From: Paulinella micropora
Taxonomy: Eukaryota > Cercozoa > Imbricatea > Euglyphida > Paulinellidae
Assembly (NCBI GenBank): GCA_019918135.1
Contig: WBZZ01006425.1
Coordinates: 1 to 64,000, forward strand
Direction of reading: 5' to 3'
DNA: 64,000 nucleotides
Shown: positions 37,907 to 47,946 of the stretch, piece by piece
Numbering within the stretch: position 1 is the first letter of the stretch
Layout: each line of letters begins with the position of its first letter
The notes under the pieces: generated by a model
What the model saw: only the letters and a program-made list of their open reading frames with translations
The model's database searches: none
What the model was told of the DNA's origin: nothing
Program-made: the position numbers and the translations under genes

Positions 37907-37975
37907 CTCGGTGCTAAGTGTAAGACCATGTCGAGCCTTTAATAGAAACATAAATTAGTACATTTTTTGACGCGC
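37907..37975 (+). repeat. Gene-end motif copy
   Basis: GGTGCTAAGTGTAAGACCATG, TCGAGCCTTTAATAGAAAC and TTTTTTGACGCGC. The nuclease gene starts 70 bases downstream, so a promoter role is equally possible. Confidence 0.75.
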
Positions 37976-38044
37976 TCTTTCCTCCCTTGCTTCCTTCTCC
38001 CGCAGCAGAGAAAAGAGCGGAGGATACCAGACGGGGTTCACATC

Positions 38045-38887
38045 ATGTCGCGCGACAAGAGACGCAAGCTTGCGCAAGAAGACAAGGGCGGGGGCGGCGC
38101 GTCGACGGGCGAACGAGAAAGTGATTTGCGGCTCCTCTGCGGACAGCTCTGGGTGCCGAGCGACGACGCGCGCTATGATGCTTTTTTGGCTCTGCCCTGG
38201 GCGACCAAGCAAGACTATATACTGACCTGCGCGCGAATGGTCGAAACGCTTTCACAGCGCGAGCAGTGGCAGGAACCCGCGTGGGCCGAACAGCTCAGAG
38301 GGCGGGTCGAATCATTGAAAGCCTCGTTGTCCGAGGTACGTAAAAATCCTAGGGACAACGGTCGCTTGCATGAAATGAACGTCGCCCGGGCGCTCGATCG
38401 CGTCTGCAGGTCATGGGGCGGAGATCTCTCGGGGGTTCACGTGGTGGACACAGCCGCGCGCGTTCACAGCGGAGGCGCGGATCTGACGGTGCAGGGGCTT
38501 TTTAAGGGCGAGGCCCGCGAGGTCTGGCTAGAGCTCAAATCCAACAGCGCCAACACGCTCGTTGGAACAGCTGCCCTCGAGGCTCTCCTAACCAAGGTCG
38601 CAGCAGCGCCCGAAAGCGCCCCCCTGGCGGGTGCTGTGCTGTGTGCACAGGGCGCAGTTGCCAAGTGCAGTTCGTTGCCTGAGGTTTATTGGGCTGGCTC
38701 GCGCCCTATCATCGTGTTGTCACACCTAGGCAACGAGAGCCCCTGCCCCGATCTGCTCGTGTTGGTAGTCAGGTTTCTGCTTGTGTCGTTGCGGGCTAAA
38801 ACGGCAGAGGCAGGAGCAGAGCTGTGCAGGCCCGAAGAAGCCCCAGCAGGAAGATCGGGTCAACAGCTTTATGCAAAAGCTGCGTGA
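38045..38887 (+). CDS. PD-(D/E)XK nuclease-like protein
   Basis: The ATG at 38045 starts MSRDKRRKLAQEDKGGGG and gives 280 residues. Around residues 110-185 the pattern RLHEMNVARALDRV, VHSGGADLTV and EVWLELKSN matches the restriction-endonuclease fold, with the Asp of GGADL and the ELK of the D...(D/E)xK core. A DNA-cutting role is inferred. A coherent helical continuation (QKLRDVSAIIAKQSSSLRL) follows in another frame to about 39017, so the true end may lie there or the gene has about one break. Confidence 0.65.
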   Translation: MSRDKRRKLAQEDKGGGGASTGERESDLRLLCGQLWVPSDDARYDAFLALPWATKQDYILTCARMVETLSQREQWQEPAWAEQLRGRVESLKASLSEVRKNPRDNGRLHEMNVARALDRVCRSWGGDLSGVHVVDTAARVHSGGADLTVQGLFKGEAREVWLELKSNSANTLVGTAALEALLTKVAAAPESAPLAGAVLCAQGAVAKCSSLPEVYWAGSRPIIVLSHLGNESPCPDLLVLVVRFLLVSLRAKTAEAGAELCRPEEAPAGRSGQQLYAKAA

Positions 38888-39203
38888 CGTGAGCGCCATA
38901 ATCGCGAAACAATCCTCCAGCTTGAGGTTAGCCGAGAAGCACGTTCAGGCCGCGTGCAAGGCAGGAGAAGGTTTGCTGGGGAAAATGCAAGTGTTTTTAA
39001 GCCCGATCGATGAATGAAACAGCAGAGGAAACGGAGTGTTGTTTTTAATTAAATCTAAAAGACTGCGAGTTTTTAATAACATTTTTTTTAATACTTTCTT
39101 TGCCCCCCCCCCCAAAAAAAATATAAAAAGGAATACTATTCTACCCGCACTACACAATCAACCGTGTGCTCACGGCGCTTGTGTATGGTGAGTCCGCTAG
39201 CTG
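38888..39203. other. 3' region with a possible continuation
   Basis: Up to 39017 it holds the helical reading that follows the nuclease gene. The rest is AT-rich with AATAAC/AAAATATAAAAA text and a C-run; no other gene. Confidence 0.45.
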
Positions 39204-39923
39204 TCACGAATCTTTTGCTGCATTCATCGCAGGCGTAAGGCTTCTCGTGCGCATCGCGCTTGTGCTGTGCCAGCTTACTGGCCGTCGTGAACTTTCTGTC
39301 GCACCTGCCGCAGTCGTACAGCCTCTCACCCTGTGCGCACGGCGCTTGTGCCTTGTGAGCTCGCCAAGTTCTGTGAACCTTTTATTGCACTGGTCGCAGG
39401 CGTAAGGCTTCTCGCCCGTGTGCGCGCGGCGCTTGTGCTGTGACGGATTGCTAGATGTCGTAAACTTACTGTCGCACTCATCGCAGCCGTAAGGCCTCTC
39501 GCCCGTATGCACGCGCTTGTGCACGGTGAGACGGCTAGATTGCGCAAACTTGCTATTGCACTGGTTGCAGGCGTAAGGCCTCTCGCCCGTGTGTACGCGC
39601 TTGTGATGGGTGAGCTCGCCAGACCCCGCAAACCTGCTGTTGCACTCGTCACAAGCGTAAGGCTTCTCGCCTGTGTGCGCACGGCGCTTATGATCCGTGA
39701 GCTCGCCAGACCCTACAAACCTGCTGTCGCACTCGTCGCAGGCATGGGGCTTCTCGCCCGTGTGCGCGCGGCGCTTGTGTTCTGCGAGATTGCCAGAATT
39801 CGCAAACCGGCGGGCGCACCAGTCGCAGGCGTGATGCTTCCCGACGTAGCTCTCTGCTTCGCCTGGGCACCTCCTCTTACGGGGGCGCGGGTTTGTGGAT
39901 GAGGCCTGCCTTTTTGACCGCAT
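39204..39923 (-). CDS. C2H2 zinc-finger array protein
   Basis: The ATG at 39923 starts MRSKRQASSTNPRPRKRRCP, with a nuclear-signal-like basic run. Six tandem Kruppel-type fingers follow, each Cys-x2-Cys-x12-His-x3-4-His with TGEKP or TGERP linkers, starting CDWC, CDEC, CDEC, CNQC, CDEC and CDQC. Further finger-like text lies in another frame at the 3' end (39120-39300). The consensus linkers indicate sequence-specific DNA binding, probably as a transcription factor. The near-perfect linkers and repeated units suggest recent acquisition or array expansion. About one break at the 3' end. Confidence 0.9.
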   Translation of the reverse strand: MRSKRQASSTNPRPRKRRCPGEAESYVGKHHACDWCARRFANSGNLAEHKRRAHTGEKPHACDECDSRFVGSGELTDHKRRAHTGEKPYACDECNSRFAGSGELTHHKRVHTGERPYACNQCNSKFAQSSRLTVHKRVHTGERPYGCDECDSKFTTSSNPSQHKRRAHTGEKPYACDQCNKRFTELGELTRHKRRAHRVRGCTTAAGATESSRRPVSWHSTSAMRTRSLTPAMNAAKDS

Positions 39924-40150
39924 CCTTGTCTCTTTTTTCTTGTTGTTTTTGTGTTGAGTTTGCAGCGGAGGGTCGGGAGGGGGGCGGGGGTTTCCAACAC
40001 AGTGAAAAGAAAAGAGAGGGAGGGGAGTGCAGGGAGGCACCCCCCCCCCCCACCCCCTCTTTCTCTCTTTCTCTCTCGGATAGGGCTTTGGAGCCAAGCT
40101 AACCCATCCCCTATCTCTTATCCTGAAAAGAGGAGCGCGGACTAGACACC

Positions 40151-40420
40151 ATGGCCTCGCCTTCTTCTGGCGCACTGCCGCCGCAATTTCTGCAGCAGCT
40201 CAATTCTCTGTCTTCATCGCCGCTGCAGAATTTGAAGCAAATAGTTTGCAAATATTGCGGCAAAAGAAAACAAAAGTTGTTCGAACCCGTGATGAACTTG
40301 GAGGATCTTCGCAAGGGAATAGAAGATTGGTGCACCGAGAAGGCAAAGGATTATGAACAGTATGATTCGAGTCACAAATTCACACCCCCGCGCAATGCCC
40401 AAAAGACAACGAACTGGTAA
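40151..40420 (+). CDS. Small CxxC protein
   Basis: The ATG at 40151 gives 89 residues starting MASPSSGALPPQFLQQLNSL. It has CKYCGKRKQK near residue 33 and a helical charged C-terminus. CxxCGK-basic also ends the 41018 protein (CGICGKQKKRK), so the two may be relatives. The last codons overlap the start of the LRR fragment at 40395. Unknown function. Confidence 0.5.
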   Translation: MASPSSGALPPQFLQQLNSLSSSPLQNLKQIVCKYCGKRKQKLFEPVMNLEDLRKGIEDWCTEKAKDYEQYDSSHKFTPPRNAQKTTNW

Positions 40421-40803
40421 AGCCAAGAAAGCCCGTACCGCACCCCCTGCCCCTACCCCTGAGGCAGAGACCTCGGCCTCTGTGGCGGGAAGATCGCCGA
40501 GCAGACTAATCAAACCCCCGCCTGTAATGACGGGACAGGAGGAGCAGTCTAGCGTTTGGAGCTGAGGCACCAGGCGGCCCACGTGCAAAAGGCCCTTGTT
40601 CGTGACCTTGGCGCAGCCCGCCAAGACCAGTCGCTGAAGCCGCGGGAAGCTTTCCAACAGAGCAGCCAGCATGTCGTCTGTGAGCTGAGAGGAGCCTGAT
40701 AAGTCCAGCTCCTCGACGCGAAGGGCTGAGATAAAGGCCGAGCAGGGGCCGGGGCAGGGGCACGGGCTTTATTGAGCTTACCAGCTCGCTGCCTCTTAGG
40801 CAT
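40395..40803. pseudogene. Inverted, rearranged LRR gene fragments
   Basis: On the plus strand at 40395 the reading starts MPKRQRTGKAKKART, like the beginning of the LRR gene at 34802. From about 40487 the DNA instead matches internal and N-terminal parts of that gene on the minus strand, ending in a second MPKRQRAGKLNKARA start at 40803. Two gene starts therefore face each other around an internal repeat fragment, which points to an inverted duplication followed by loss. Confidence 0.8.
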
Positions 40804-41017
40804 GGGCTACACACAATTGCGGGATTGTGACCCAAGAACGTTCCCAAGCCCACCCAGCCCTGCCGGGCGACATGACGGAGGGGCACCCCCCCGGGGATGG
40901 GAGGGACTAAGACAATCGTACTCTCCCCCCCCCCATATGTAAAGGAAACAAACGTCTTGTAGACAGTCACGTTGACCTTACTAACAGGATCTGTGCGGGA
41001 CGACACAGCAGGAACAA

Positions 41018-41389
41018 ATGGACGGTGCTGTAGCCTCCGTTATCGAAGCGCTAATCGCAGAACAAACAGACGAGGGTAAAAAAAACTTTCTTCGACAGTG
41101 GTTTCAGAGGTGCAAAGAACAATACCCATGTCTGAACCAGGCTAAAGTCAATGATTTGCTTAAGCACGATATTCTAGAGCTCAACAGGAAAGTAACAGAG
41201 GAGCGCGAGATAGGAGAGACTTTGAGCCAAGAAGCAGACGAAGCTGTGAAGAAATACAAAGAGTCAGTGGTTCATCTCACGGCCGCCGTCGATCACAAGT
41301 CGAGGTCAATTCTGCTATCATACCTGCGGAGTACATTGTTTCCACATTGTGGTATCTGTGGCAAGCAAAAGAAGAGAAAATACAGATAA
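41018..41389 (+). CDS. Small coiled-coil protein with C-terminal CxxC
   Basis: The ATG at 41018 gives 123 residues. The middle is helical and charged (NDLLKHDILELNRKVTEER, ETLSQEADEAVKKYKES) and the end is CGICGKQKKRKYR. A coiled coil with a basic tail and one cysteine pair suggests a protein- or nucleic-acid-binding role; no family recognised. Confidence 0.6.
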   Translation: MDGAVASVIEALIAEQTDEGKKNFLRQWFQRCKEQYPCLNQAKVNDLLKHDILELNRKVTEEREIGETLSQEADEAVKKYKESVVHLTAAVDHKSRSILLSYLRSTLFPHCGICGKQKKRKYR

Positions 41390-41695
41390 AGAGCGCCTGG
41401 CGCACCTAAGGCTTGCGCCGGCGGGAGGGAACGCGTGCCACTGGGAAGCGAAATCGCCGTATTTGACTCCGCTTGCCACGTAATGGAAGATTTCCTCAGC
41501 ATGCTCTTGAGAGCAAGACAGAAAAATAGCAATGCAGTCGACAATGCAGTACACTCCGTGACATTGGCGCGCGTCCTTGAATTGTGCGGGGCCTAAACCC
41601 AGCACCAACGGGTTCAGCCGGAAATCAGCACCATTGTTGTCGTCGGGCTTGGCGGCCGTGACCTCCCGCGCAAAATCTTGAGACTTAGCCTGCAT
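41318..41695 (-). CDS. Unknown minus-strand frame, overlaps its neighbour
   Basis: The ATG at 41695 gives 125 residues. The first ~90 residues have coding-like composition (FRLNPLVLGLGPAQFKDARQ, VDCIAIFLSC). The last ~25 overlap the antisense of the 41018 gene, so the real end may be earlier or this is a fragment. Function unknown. Confidence 0.4.
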   Translation of the reverse strand: MQAKSQDFAREVTAAKPDDNNGADFRLNPLVLGLGPAQFKDARQCHGVYCIVDCIAIFLSCSQEHAEEIFHYVASGVKYGDFASQWHAFPPAGASLRCARRSLSVFSLLLLATDTTMWKQCTPQV

Positions 41696-42033
41696 TCTTG
41701 TGCTGGCGTCTCCCGGAGCAAAAATATGTACACTTTTTTTTAGCCCACCAAGGGGAGGAAGGGGGGCGCCCCCCCCTCCCCCTTCTCTCCCCCCTCCCCC
41801 TTATCTTCCCGCTCCCTCCGAAGGAGGGAGTGCGCAAGACTTGTCATTTGCGCAACCACAAAAAAGTCTTGGCGCGCGTTTCTTTCCGAGGGAAATGACC
41901 GCTAAAACCCCGCGGATAGAGACCTGAACGGTCCGTTTATTTGGCGCCCAAAATGTATGAATTTTTTGTTATTAAAAAGCCTGGCCGGCACCGTCTGTGC
42001 TCTGCTCGCGCGCCAAGAACGTGCGAAAAAGAA

Positions 42034-42072
42034 TACGCTGAATTAAAGCTCGACGGTCTTACACTTGGAACC
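42034..42072 (-). repeat. Gene-end motif copy, minus orientation
   Basis: On the minus strand CCAAGTGTAAGACCGTCGAG then CTTTAATTC. Confidence 0.75.
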
Positions 42073-42261
42073 GAAAACTATGAGTGGGAGAGGAAAGAGG
42101 CAGGGGATGGGGGAAACACGAATTGCCTTAGTTCTTCGTCTGAAGCAAGTATAAGTGAACTTTTTCTAGGAGCGGGGAAGGGCAGAAGCTACCCCAAAGA
42201 TAAATACATTAAGCGCCTCCACTAAGCCCCCCCCCCCCCGCCCTCTCTCGCTCATAGTTTG

Positions 42262-42296
42262 CAGTGCCAAGTGTAAGACAGTCGAGCTCTGCATCA
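42262..42296 (+). repeat. Gene-end motif copy
   Basis: CAGTGCCAAGTGTAAGACAG then TCGAGCTCTG. Confidence 0.75.
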
Positions 42297-42557
42297 CAGT
42301 GTCACGTCGCCCCCCCCCCCCCCCCCCCCTCCCCAGCAGACAGCATACCGGAACTTGGAGACATCATTGCTACGACCCGCGGGCTCTGACAGGCTGCCTC
42401 TTGCTGGACGCTGATACGTACTTGGCCAGAGACATTGCGCACTAGGTTTAATTAAAATTCAGCGTTTTTTTTCTTGCGCTTTTTGTGGCGCCCCCCCCCC
42501 CTCCCTCTCCTACTCTGCTTCCGTGTGCTTGTCTTTTCTCTTTTTCTCTATCGAGTT

Positions 42558-43031
42558 TCATTTGAAACCCGACAGGTTTTTACACTGCTCGCTTTGCATT
42601 AGTTCCCTCGCAAACCGTTTCCAGTCTAGTCCAAGCTCGGTCAAAAGAACGCGAAACATCGTAGGCCAGAGAAAGTCAAGCAGGCTCTCGTTTGCATTCT
42701 TGCTGTTTTTGTTGTTGTTGCTGTTGTTGTATGCATGGGCGTAGAAGGCGCACAGAATCAAGCTCTCAAGCCCGCCCAGCTCCTCTAGTGCATCCTGGGC
42801 TGCAGCGAGGGCTTCATCCCGGTTTTCGCTCCGCCGGATGTAGTGATGAAGCTTGCAAAAGATAGAGTGCACCCTAGTAATAAGCTTGTCCCCGCTCCGC
42901 TTGGCCTCAGCTCGATCGTCGCACTTCGTGGCTGCAATAAAATTATCCTCTGCCTCCTCGAGCAGCTTCTCCCAGCGCAGAAGGCTTGCAGTACTGAAGA
43001 CACCCGAGCGAGCCACCCCAGTGCTAGCCAT
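42558..43031 (-). CDS. Small helical paralogous protein, copy B
   Basis: The ATG at 43031 gives 157 residues starting MASTGVARSGVFSTASLLRW. Nearly identical to the 37151 protein; differences include a C-terminal SEQCKNLSGFK instead of SEQREKER. Both copies are open throughout, which argues that both are used or that the duplication is very recent. Confidence 0.75.
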   Translation of the reverse strand: MASTGVARSGVFSTASLLRWEKLLEEAEDNFIAATKCDDRAEAKRSGDKLITRVHSIFCKLHHYIRRSENRDEALAAAQDALEELGGLESLILCAFYAHAYNNSNNNKNSKNANESLLDFLWPTMFRVLLTELGLDWKRFARELMQSEQCKNLSGFK

Positions 43032-43244
43032 GTTCTAGACACACAACAATAGCACCCCAAACAAGACAAATAACTGGCTAATAGCATATTGGCGTGGTCG
43101 ACACTGCTCTGTCATGCGGCGCTGGCCATTGCCTTGCATTTTCTGTGTTACGACAAGCCGCCCCGCTCTGCACAAGCGCACGTGTGTGGGGGGGGGGGGC
43201 ACCCCCCCCTTCCCGCCCCTTTTTTCCCAATTGCAAGAGAGACC

Positions 43245-43270
43245 CAGCACGCGCCAGGCAGCGGGCTGGA
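43245..43270. repeat. GC element remnant
   Basis: CAGCACGCGCCAGGCAGCGG then GCTGGAGGGAGAGC; degenerate single palindrome. Confidence 0.5.
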
Positions 43271-43296
43271 GGGAGAGCGCCGCCTTCTAGTACTCA

Positions 43297-43365
43297 GTGC
43301 CAAGTGTAAGACCATGTCGAGCTTTTAATAAAAAACATACATTAGTACATTTTTCGACGCAATCA
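43297..43365 (+). repeat. Gene-end motif copy
   Basis: CAGTGCCAAGTGTAAGACCA, TGTCGAGCTTTTAATAAAAA and CATTTTTCGACGC. This is the cleanest copy. Confidence 0.85.
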
Positions 43366-43366
43366 G

Positions 43367-43889
43367 AGAAGATTTCCCGCCCGCAGAAATTTATGTACGG
43401 GACTGTGCACAGAACTTCGGATGGACCCGACTCATGACAGGCACAGGGCCGACGACGGCTGCGGCTCTGCGGCGAGCCGGCGGTGCTGCGCGGCAGCGCC
43501 TTCGTGGTTGGGGGGGGGGGGGGGGCGGGTGCTTGGGGGGGTGCGCCTTGCTCTGCCGAGCGCGGCGGATCCCTGCCCTGCCAGGGGGGTGAGCGGTGCG
43601 ACCCGGGGGTGGCAACGCTGCGCCTCGAAGCCTCTCAGCTTGCCTGTGTGGTGCAGGCTGGAAGGGGGGGTTCTTTATTTCCCTCTGTTCTTCCCCCCAT
43701 TCTCCCCCCCCCCTCTCTTGTCCTTCCCCCGCTCCCTCTGAGCCCCCCCCCCCCTTCCCTCTCCTCTCTCTTGCTCCCTCCTCTCTCTTGCTCCCTCCTC
43801 TCTCACTCTCTATCTCTCCCTCTTCTTAAAAGAAAAGCAAAATCATACAAGTAAACAGAAAAAAAGATATCCAACGTTACTAGCACAGG
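43367..43889. other. Low-complexity leader region
   Basis: G-runs and CT-rich text upstream of the primase-like gene. Open frames here are long but of biased composition (Pro, Ser, Leu only) and have no motifs. Confidence 0.55.
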
Positions 43890-45885
43890 ATGCAAACCCC
43901 AACACCGCAGCAGCCGAAACCTTGGATCTTGGGCCATAGCTTGTACATGCACATCCAGACCCTGCTGGCCACGGGCAGGCGTCGCGTGCAGGAGCAAAAG
44001 CTGGCCCCCAACTTTACACTCATGTCAGGCGGCCGGCTCCACCTTACGCTTCCCGAGCAGAAATTAATGGCCGGCTTGTTACGCAGGCTGGCGCGCAACC
44101 CTTACGCACACGTGTTCAACCGAATCGCCCTGGTGCAGGTCATACATAGCCCCTCAGCCCTCATAGTCGATCTTGACGCGCGGCAAACCTCAAAGCTCAC
44201 ACCCAAGCGCTTTTTGGAATTTGTGCAACGCTTCCTCGTCGTGCTGGCACGGCTCATTATCAGGCGTCTGGTCGCCGAGGGCAAGACTGCGGGTGAGGCC
44301 TGGGCCGCCTGCACCGCGCACGTGCTGCAGAGTCACGGCCGCGTGGAAAAGTGGCAGAACCTGCCCCACACAGCAGCCGGGCCCCGCCGCCGCCAGCTTA
44401 AGAGTTATGACAAACTTTCATACCACCTCGTCTTCCCCGGGCTGATCCTAGGCTGGGCAGACGCCGGGGGGCATGCCCCCCGTGCCCCCCCCTTCCAGCC
44501 CGCGCAAGCGGGCTGGGCCCTGTGCCGGCTGCTTCCAGGCGGGCGCGCTCAACCTATCGCACTGCCCCTTTGGCGAGTCCTGTCACAACCCCGTCTATGC
44601 GCAGCGGCCTTTGCTTCCCTTTGCCCGCTACCAGTTTCGCCCGGCAGCCGGCAGTTTCAGCTCCAGCTCCAACTCCAGCTCGCCTCCCTCGCTCGGTGAC
44701 CCTTCGCTCGAAATCCTCGCTGCAAACCTCGTCTTCGACACCTGCGACAGCATGACAGACGAGGCCTTGGACAGGTTCGTTCTTCAGGCCAGCGTGGGCG
44801 AAACTGACGCTACCCGTCGGGGCCCCGCGTGGCAGGACTCCGACGCCCCCGCGCGCTTCGGACGCCGAGATGCCGCCCCCAACAAGGGGGGTGCTGCCCG
44901 CCCCCGCCCTTCCCACCGGAAGCGCGCGCGTGCCCAAGAGGGGGGGCTTAAAGCCTTCTCCTGGCCTCCCCTGGATTTGCCCGGAGAAGGCGCTTCTATT
45001 TCCCACCCAGCCCCAACCGAGAGCAAGACCCCTAGCCCTGAGAGCACAACCCCGCCTCCGCCCTCCGCGCCTGTATTGCGTGCCAAAAAAGCTCAGGTTC
45101 AGAGTGACCCTACTGCGCCGCGCCGATCGGTAGGCCCTTTGATTTGGGGGGCACAAGTCGCGGGCCAAGTTAGTCGCGCGCCTGGGGCTGCGCCGGGTGA
45201 GGACTTCGCCCTCACCCTCGGCGGGCCGCACCGCTACACGCAGGGCCAGATGAGCGCGCTCCTGCGTGCGCACATTGTACCTTATTTGGGGCAGCAGGTT
45301 CAGATCGAAAATGTCGTTTGGAAGCCCTCGGGTTACATCATGTGCTATACGACCAAGAATACCGCCGTCTGCCCTTTCCGCCACGCCGCGACGGGCTGCA
45401 CTGACCCGCACCACTCCAATCGCTTGCTCGTGACCTTGGGCCAAACCGAACTAACCATGACCTGTCTCAGCGCGCATTGCGCTCGGAATGTGTCCCGGGC
45501 GCGCTTCCTGCTGCCCCAAGCTACGCGCTACAAGCTCTGCCTCGCGCAGGCCTGCGCCGTCTCTCTTTTGCCACCCCCTATTGCGACCGCAGACAGTGGC
45601 TCAGACCCTGCCTCCTCTCCGTACGAAAAAGAAGAAGAAAAAATACCATCGGGTATAAACGAACAAGAAGTTGCTACAGTCGAAAACAAGCGGGATGCGC
45701 TAGGTACATACCCTTTCCTTCTCACTGAGAAGGCAGAGCTTTGCATTCTGATTCGTTTGTGTTGTTCATTTATATCCGATGGCCTGCATCGTCCACAAAA
45801 TCTGCACGCTTTCCCTTCTCTTTGCGTTTGCCCCCCCCCCCCCCTGCGCACACCTTCCTATTTGTATGTACACAGGCGATCGTAA
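43890..45885 (+). pseudogene. AEP/UL52-like DNA primase gene with palindrome inside
   Basis: The ATG at 43890 starts MQTPTPQQPKPWILGHSLYM. ALIVDLDARQTSKLTP carries the Asp-x-Asp metal motif of archaeo-eukaryotic primases, and YDKLSYHLVFPG the sxH motif. A palindromic element then interrupts the gene (44465-44517). The following open segment has the C-terminal herpes-UL52-type zinc motif: CPFRHAATGCTDPHHSNR followed by LTMTCLSAHC. A long Pro/Ser-rich spacer lies between. It would make RNA or DNA primers at the replication fork. Split into two open segments by or near the element; about one break. A fragment copy is at 3853. Confidence 0.7.
44465..44517. repeat. Double-palindrome GC element 8
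   Basis: GGGGGGCATGCCCCCC, C-rich linker, then CAGCCCGCGCAAGCGGGCTG, inside the primase-like gene. Confidence 0.9.
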
Positions 45886-46387
45886 TGAAGCGCGGGAGTC
45901 TTTGAGTAGAAGCACACAGGTAATCCCCGGGGGGGGGGGGGGTTATTATTCCCTCTCTCCCCTCTCTTTCATCTGTGTTGCAAGAATGGCTCACGGAGCT
46001 GTGCCTTCCCCCCCCCGATGAGGGGGGGGGGGGTCTTTGCGCCCCCTTGGGGGGGGGTGTATGTGCGACTATTTTGGGGTGACCGGTGGGGGGGGGTTAA
46101 ACAGGCAATAGATATGGGTTCAGGCCCTATCGAAAAAAATTCCTGCACCCCCTGCCTATTGTATGCGTGCAAAAAAAAAATGAATGAAATTATAGAGAGT
46201 GAGGCAACGCCACCCGGCCGGGGTTAGCATTGGGAAATGGAAACGGGCCCGGACAGGCCTATCGATGATTTTTAGCATATTATTCTCGAATGACCCCTTC
46301 CGACCCCTACCTTTTTTGCACACACCCCACACCCCAATTCTACGGCACAACCCCCCCCCATACTACCCTTCCCTCACATGTGCGTAG
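45886..46387. other. Intergenic region with G/C tracts
   Basis: Many G-runs (8-13) and a C-run near 46350. A short frame from 46180 (MNEIIESEATPPGRG) is unsupported. Confidence 0.5.
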
Positions 46388-47946
46388 GAGCCGCACAGCT
46401 CAGCGGGAGAGAGCGAGAGCGATGAGGAAGACGATGAGGAAGAGGGAGACAGTGATGATGATGTCGACCCCAGCGAGTTGCATGAGAGGAAATGGGTAAA
46501 GCCACTGGCTGCGCGAGTCACCGCGGTGCTCAAGTACATGGAATGCTGCATAGTACAGCCGGTGTCTCCTATGCTGGAAGATCCGAAGCAAATGGAGGAG
46601 CCTTAGAACTATCCAGCGATCAAGCGTTTCACCGCAACCCTCGGAGCCAACTCGCCATGCGTCCTGTCATACGCTAGACGCAAGCCCGACACGCATAAGG
46701 AAGAGGCGCAGGTTGAGATTTCTGTGGATGACAATACTTCGGAAATTTGGCTGATTGCGCACTGTAACCTGTGCGATTCCAAGCGCGCACAGGGGCAGGA
46801 AGAACCTGAGCGGCGGGTGGGCCGGCTCTTGAACTATTATCCGGGCAAGGGAGAGGAAAAAGAAGAAGGCACCGGGGGTGCAAAGCTTTGGTCCATAGTA
46901 GACGAACTAAGGACAAGAAGGCTAAGGGAAGTTCTAGAGAGCGAGCTGAAACGGAAAGCGCTGGAGCTGGTGCGGGGTAGCAGCCCGACGCAGCGCTGGC
47001 CGGCATGGGAGACGCAAGGGCTCTGTTCGAGCGACGATTGTGAGTCTCAGTCGATAGAGGTTCACAAGACAGATTTCTGGTGGACATGCGCGTGCCTGGG
47101 CGGGACTTGGAAGAGCTTAGGCGGGTCACGGGTGACCCGGAACGGAGGGATGCAAGACGGCTACGGCTGCATAGGCGTGCTGGACGGACTGCGCAAAGGC
47201 GACGAGAAATGGGCCCCCTTTGTGAAGGTGCGTGAGGACGTGGCGTCGGAGTGGGCGCAACCGTTCACGCTCAGCGACGATTTCTCGATCATGCTACTGC
47301 AAGAGTCGTTGGGCGCGGGCAAGACGACTCAAGAGAGGAACCTCGTGGAGGCGGTGCTGACGCGCAAGAAGCCGGGCGCGTGGCCCCCCGAGATGTACGA
47401 GGTGCTGCTGCGCTGGCTGAAAAAGTGGGAAAAGGAACTGGGCCCGGGGGTCACCCCTACGTTCCTGACCTTAGCTAGCCGCCGAACCTTCTGCGAATCG
47501 CAGGCACATGCGTTCAGAGACTACAAATTTAGCTTCAAGCCTCTGGACGCGTTGGGTAGCGACCGTGGGATTTGGACGTTTGAAAGCTTGCATTCGCTGG
47601 GCGAAATAAGGGGGCAAAGACAGAGCGGCGTAGCGTACAACATCTTGCTGCTGGACGAGTGCGAGAGTCTGCTGTACCAAGCTACGCAAGGCCTAAACAC
47701 AGACAAGGACCTGGTGAATCTGCTGACGCTGGAGATGCTCGTTCGGGAAGCGGACAAGATCATTTGCCTGGATGCGTTCATGACCCCCCGCACGCTCGAG
47801 GTGCTGCATGCCATGCGGCAGGGGCCGGGGATGGCGGGTGCGCCTGCGCGCCCCAGGGACTGCAGTACGTACCTGCGCTGCAGCAGCTTTCGTAAGCAAT
47901 GCAACCGGCAGTATTTCGAGCACAAGAGCCGGCAGAGCATCGTGCC

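Larger units (their letters stand above)
36957..37980. repeat. Segmental duplication, copy A
   Basis: About 0.9 kb around the 37151 gene recurs at 42560-43366, including upstream sequence GTCGACACTGCT...GGCGCTGGCCATTGCC and the gene-end motif at the right side. Confidence 0.8.
41696..42557. other. Noncoding region rich in repeats
   Basis: Holds a GGGGGGCGCCCCCC hairpin near 41763, two gene-end motifs (42034-42072 minus, 42262-42296 plus), C-runs up to about 20 near 42310 and AT-rich text. The open frame at 41941 lacks ATG at its start and runs through a gene-end motif, so it is unlikely to be real. Confidence 0.6.
42560..43366. repeat. Segmental duplication, copy B
   Basis: Second copy of the 37.1-37.98 kb block, including the gene, the upstream GGCGCTGGCCATTGCC text and the gene-end motif at 43297-43365. 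Low-complexity G/C tracts differ in length between the copies. Confidence 0.8.

Noticed and set aside
41941-42225. A 94-codon plus-strand frame
   Set aside because: No ATG at its start, and it runs through an inverted gene-end motif; composition is not coding-like.
46180-46387. A possible spliceosomal intron (GT at 46223, AG at 46387) joining a small upstream exon to the helicase
   Set aside because: The reading phase of the two sides does not agree and no branch site is convincing.
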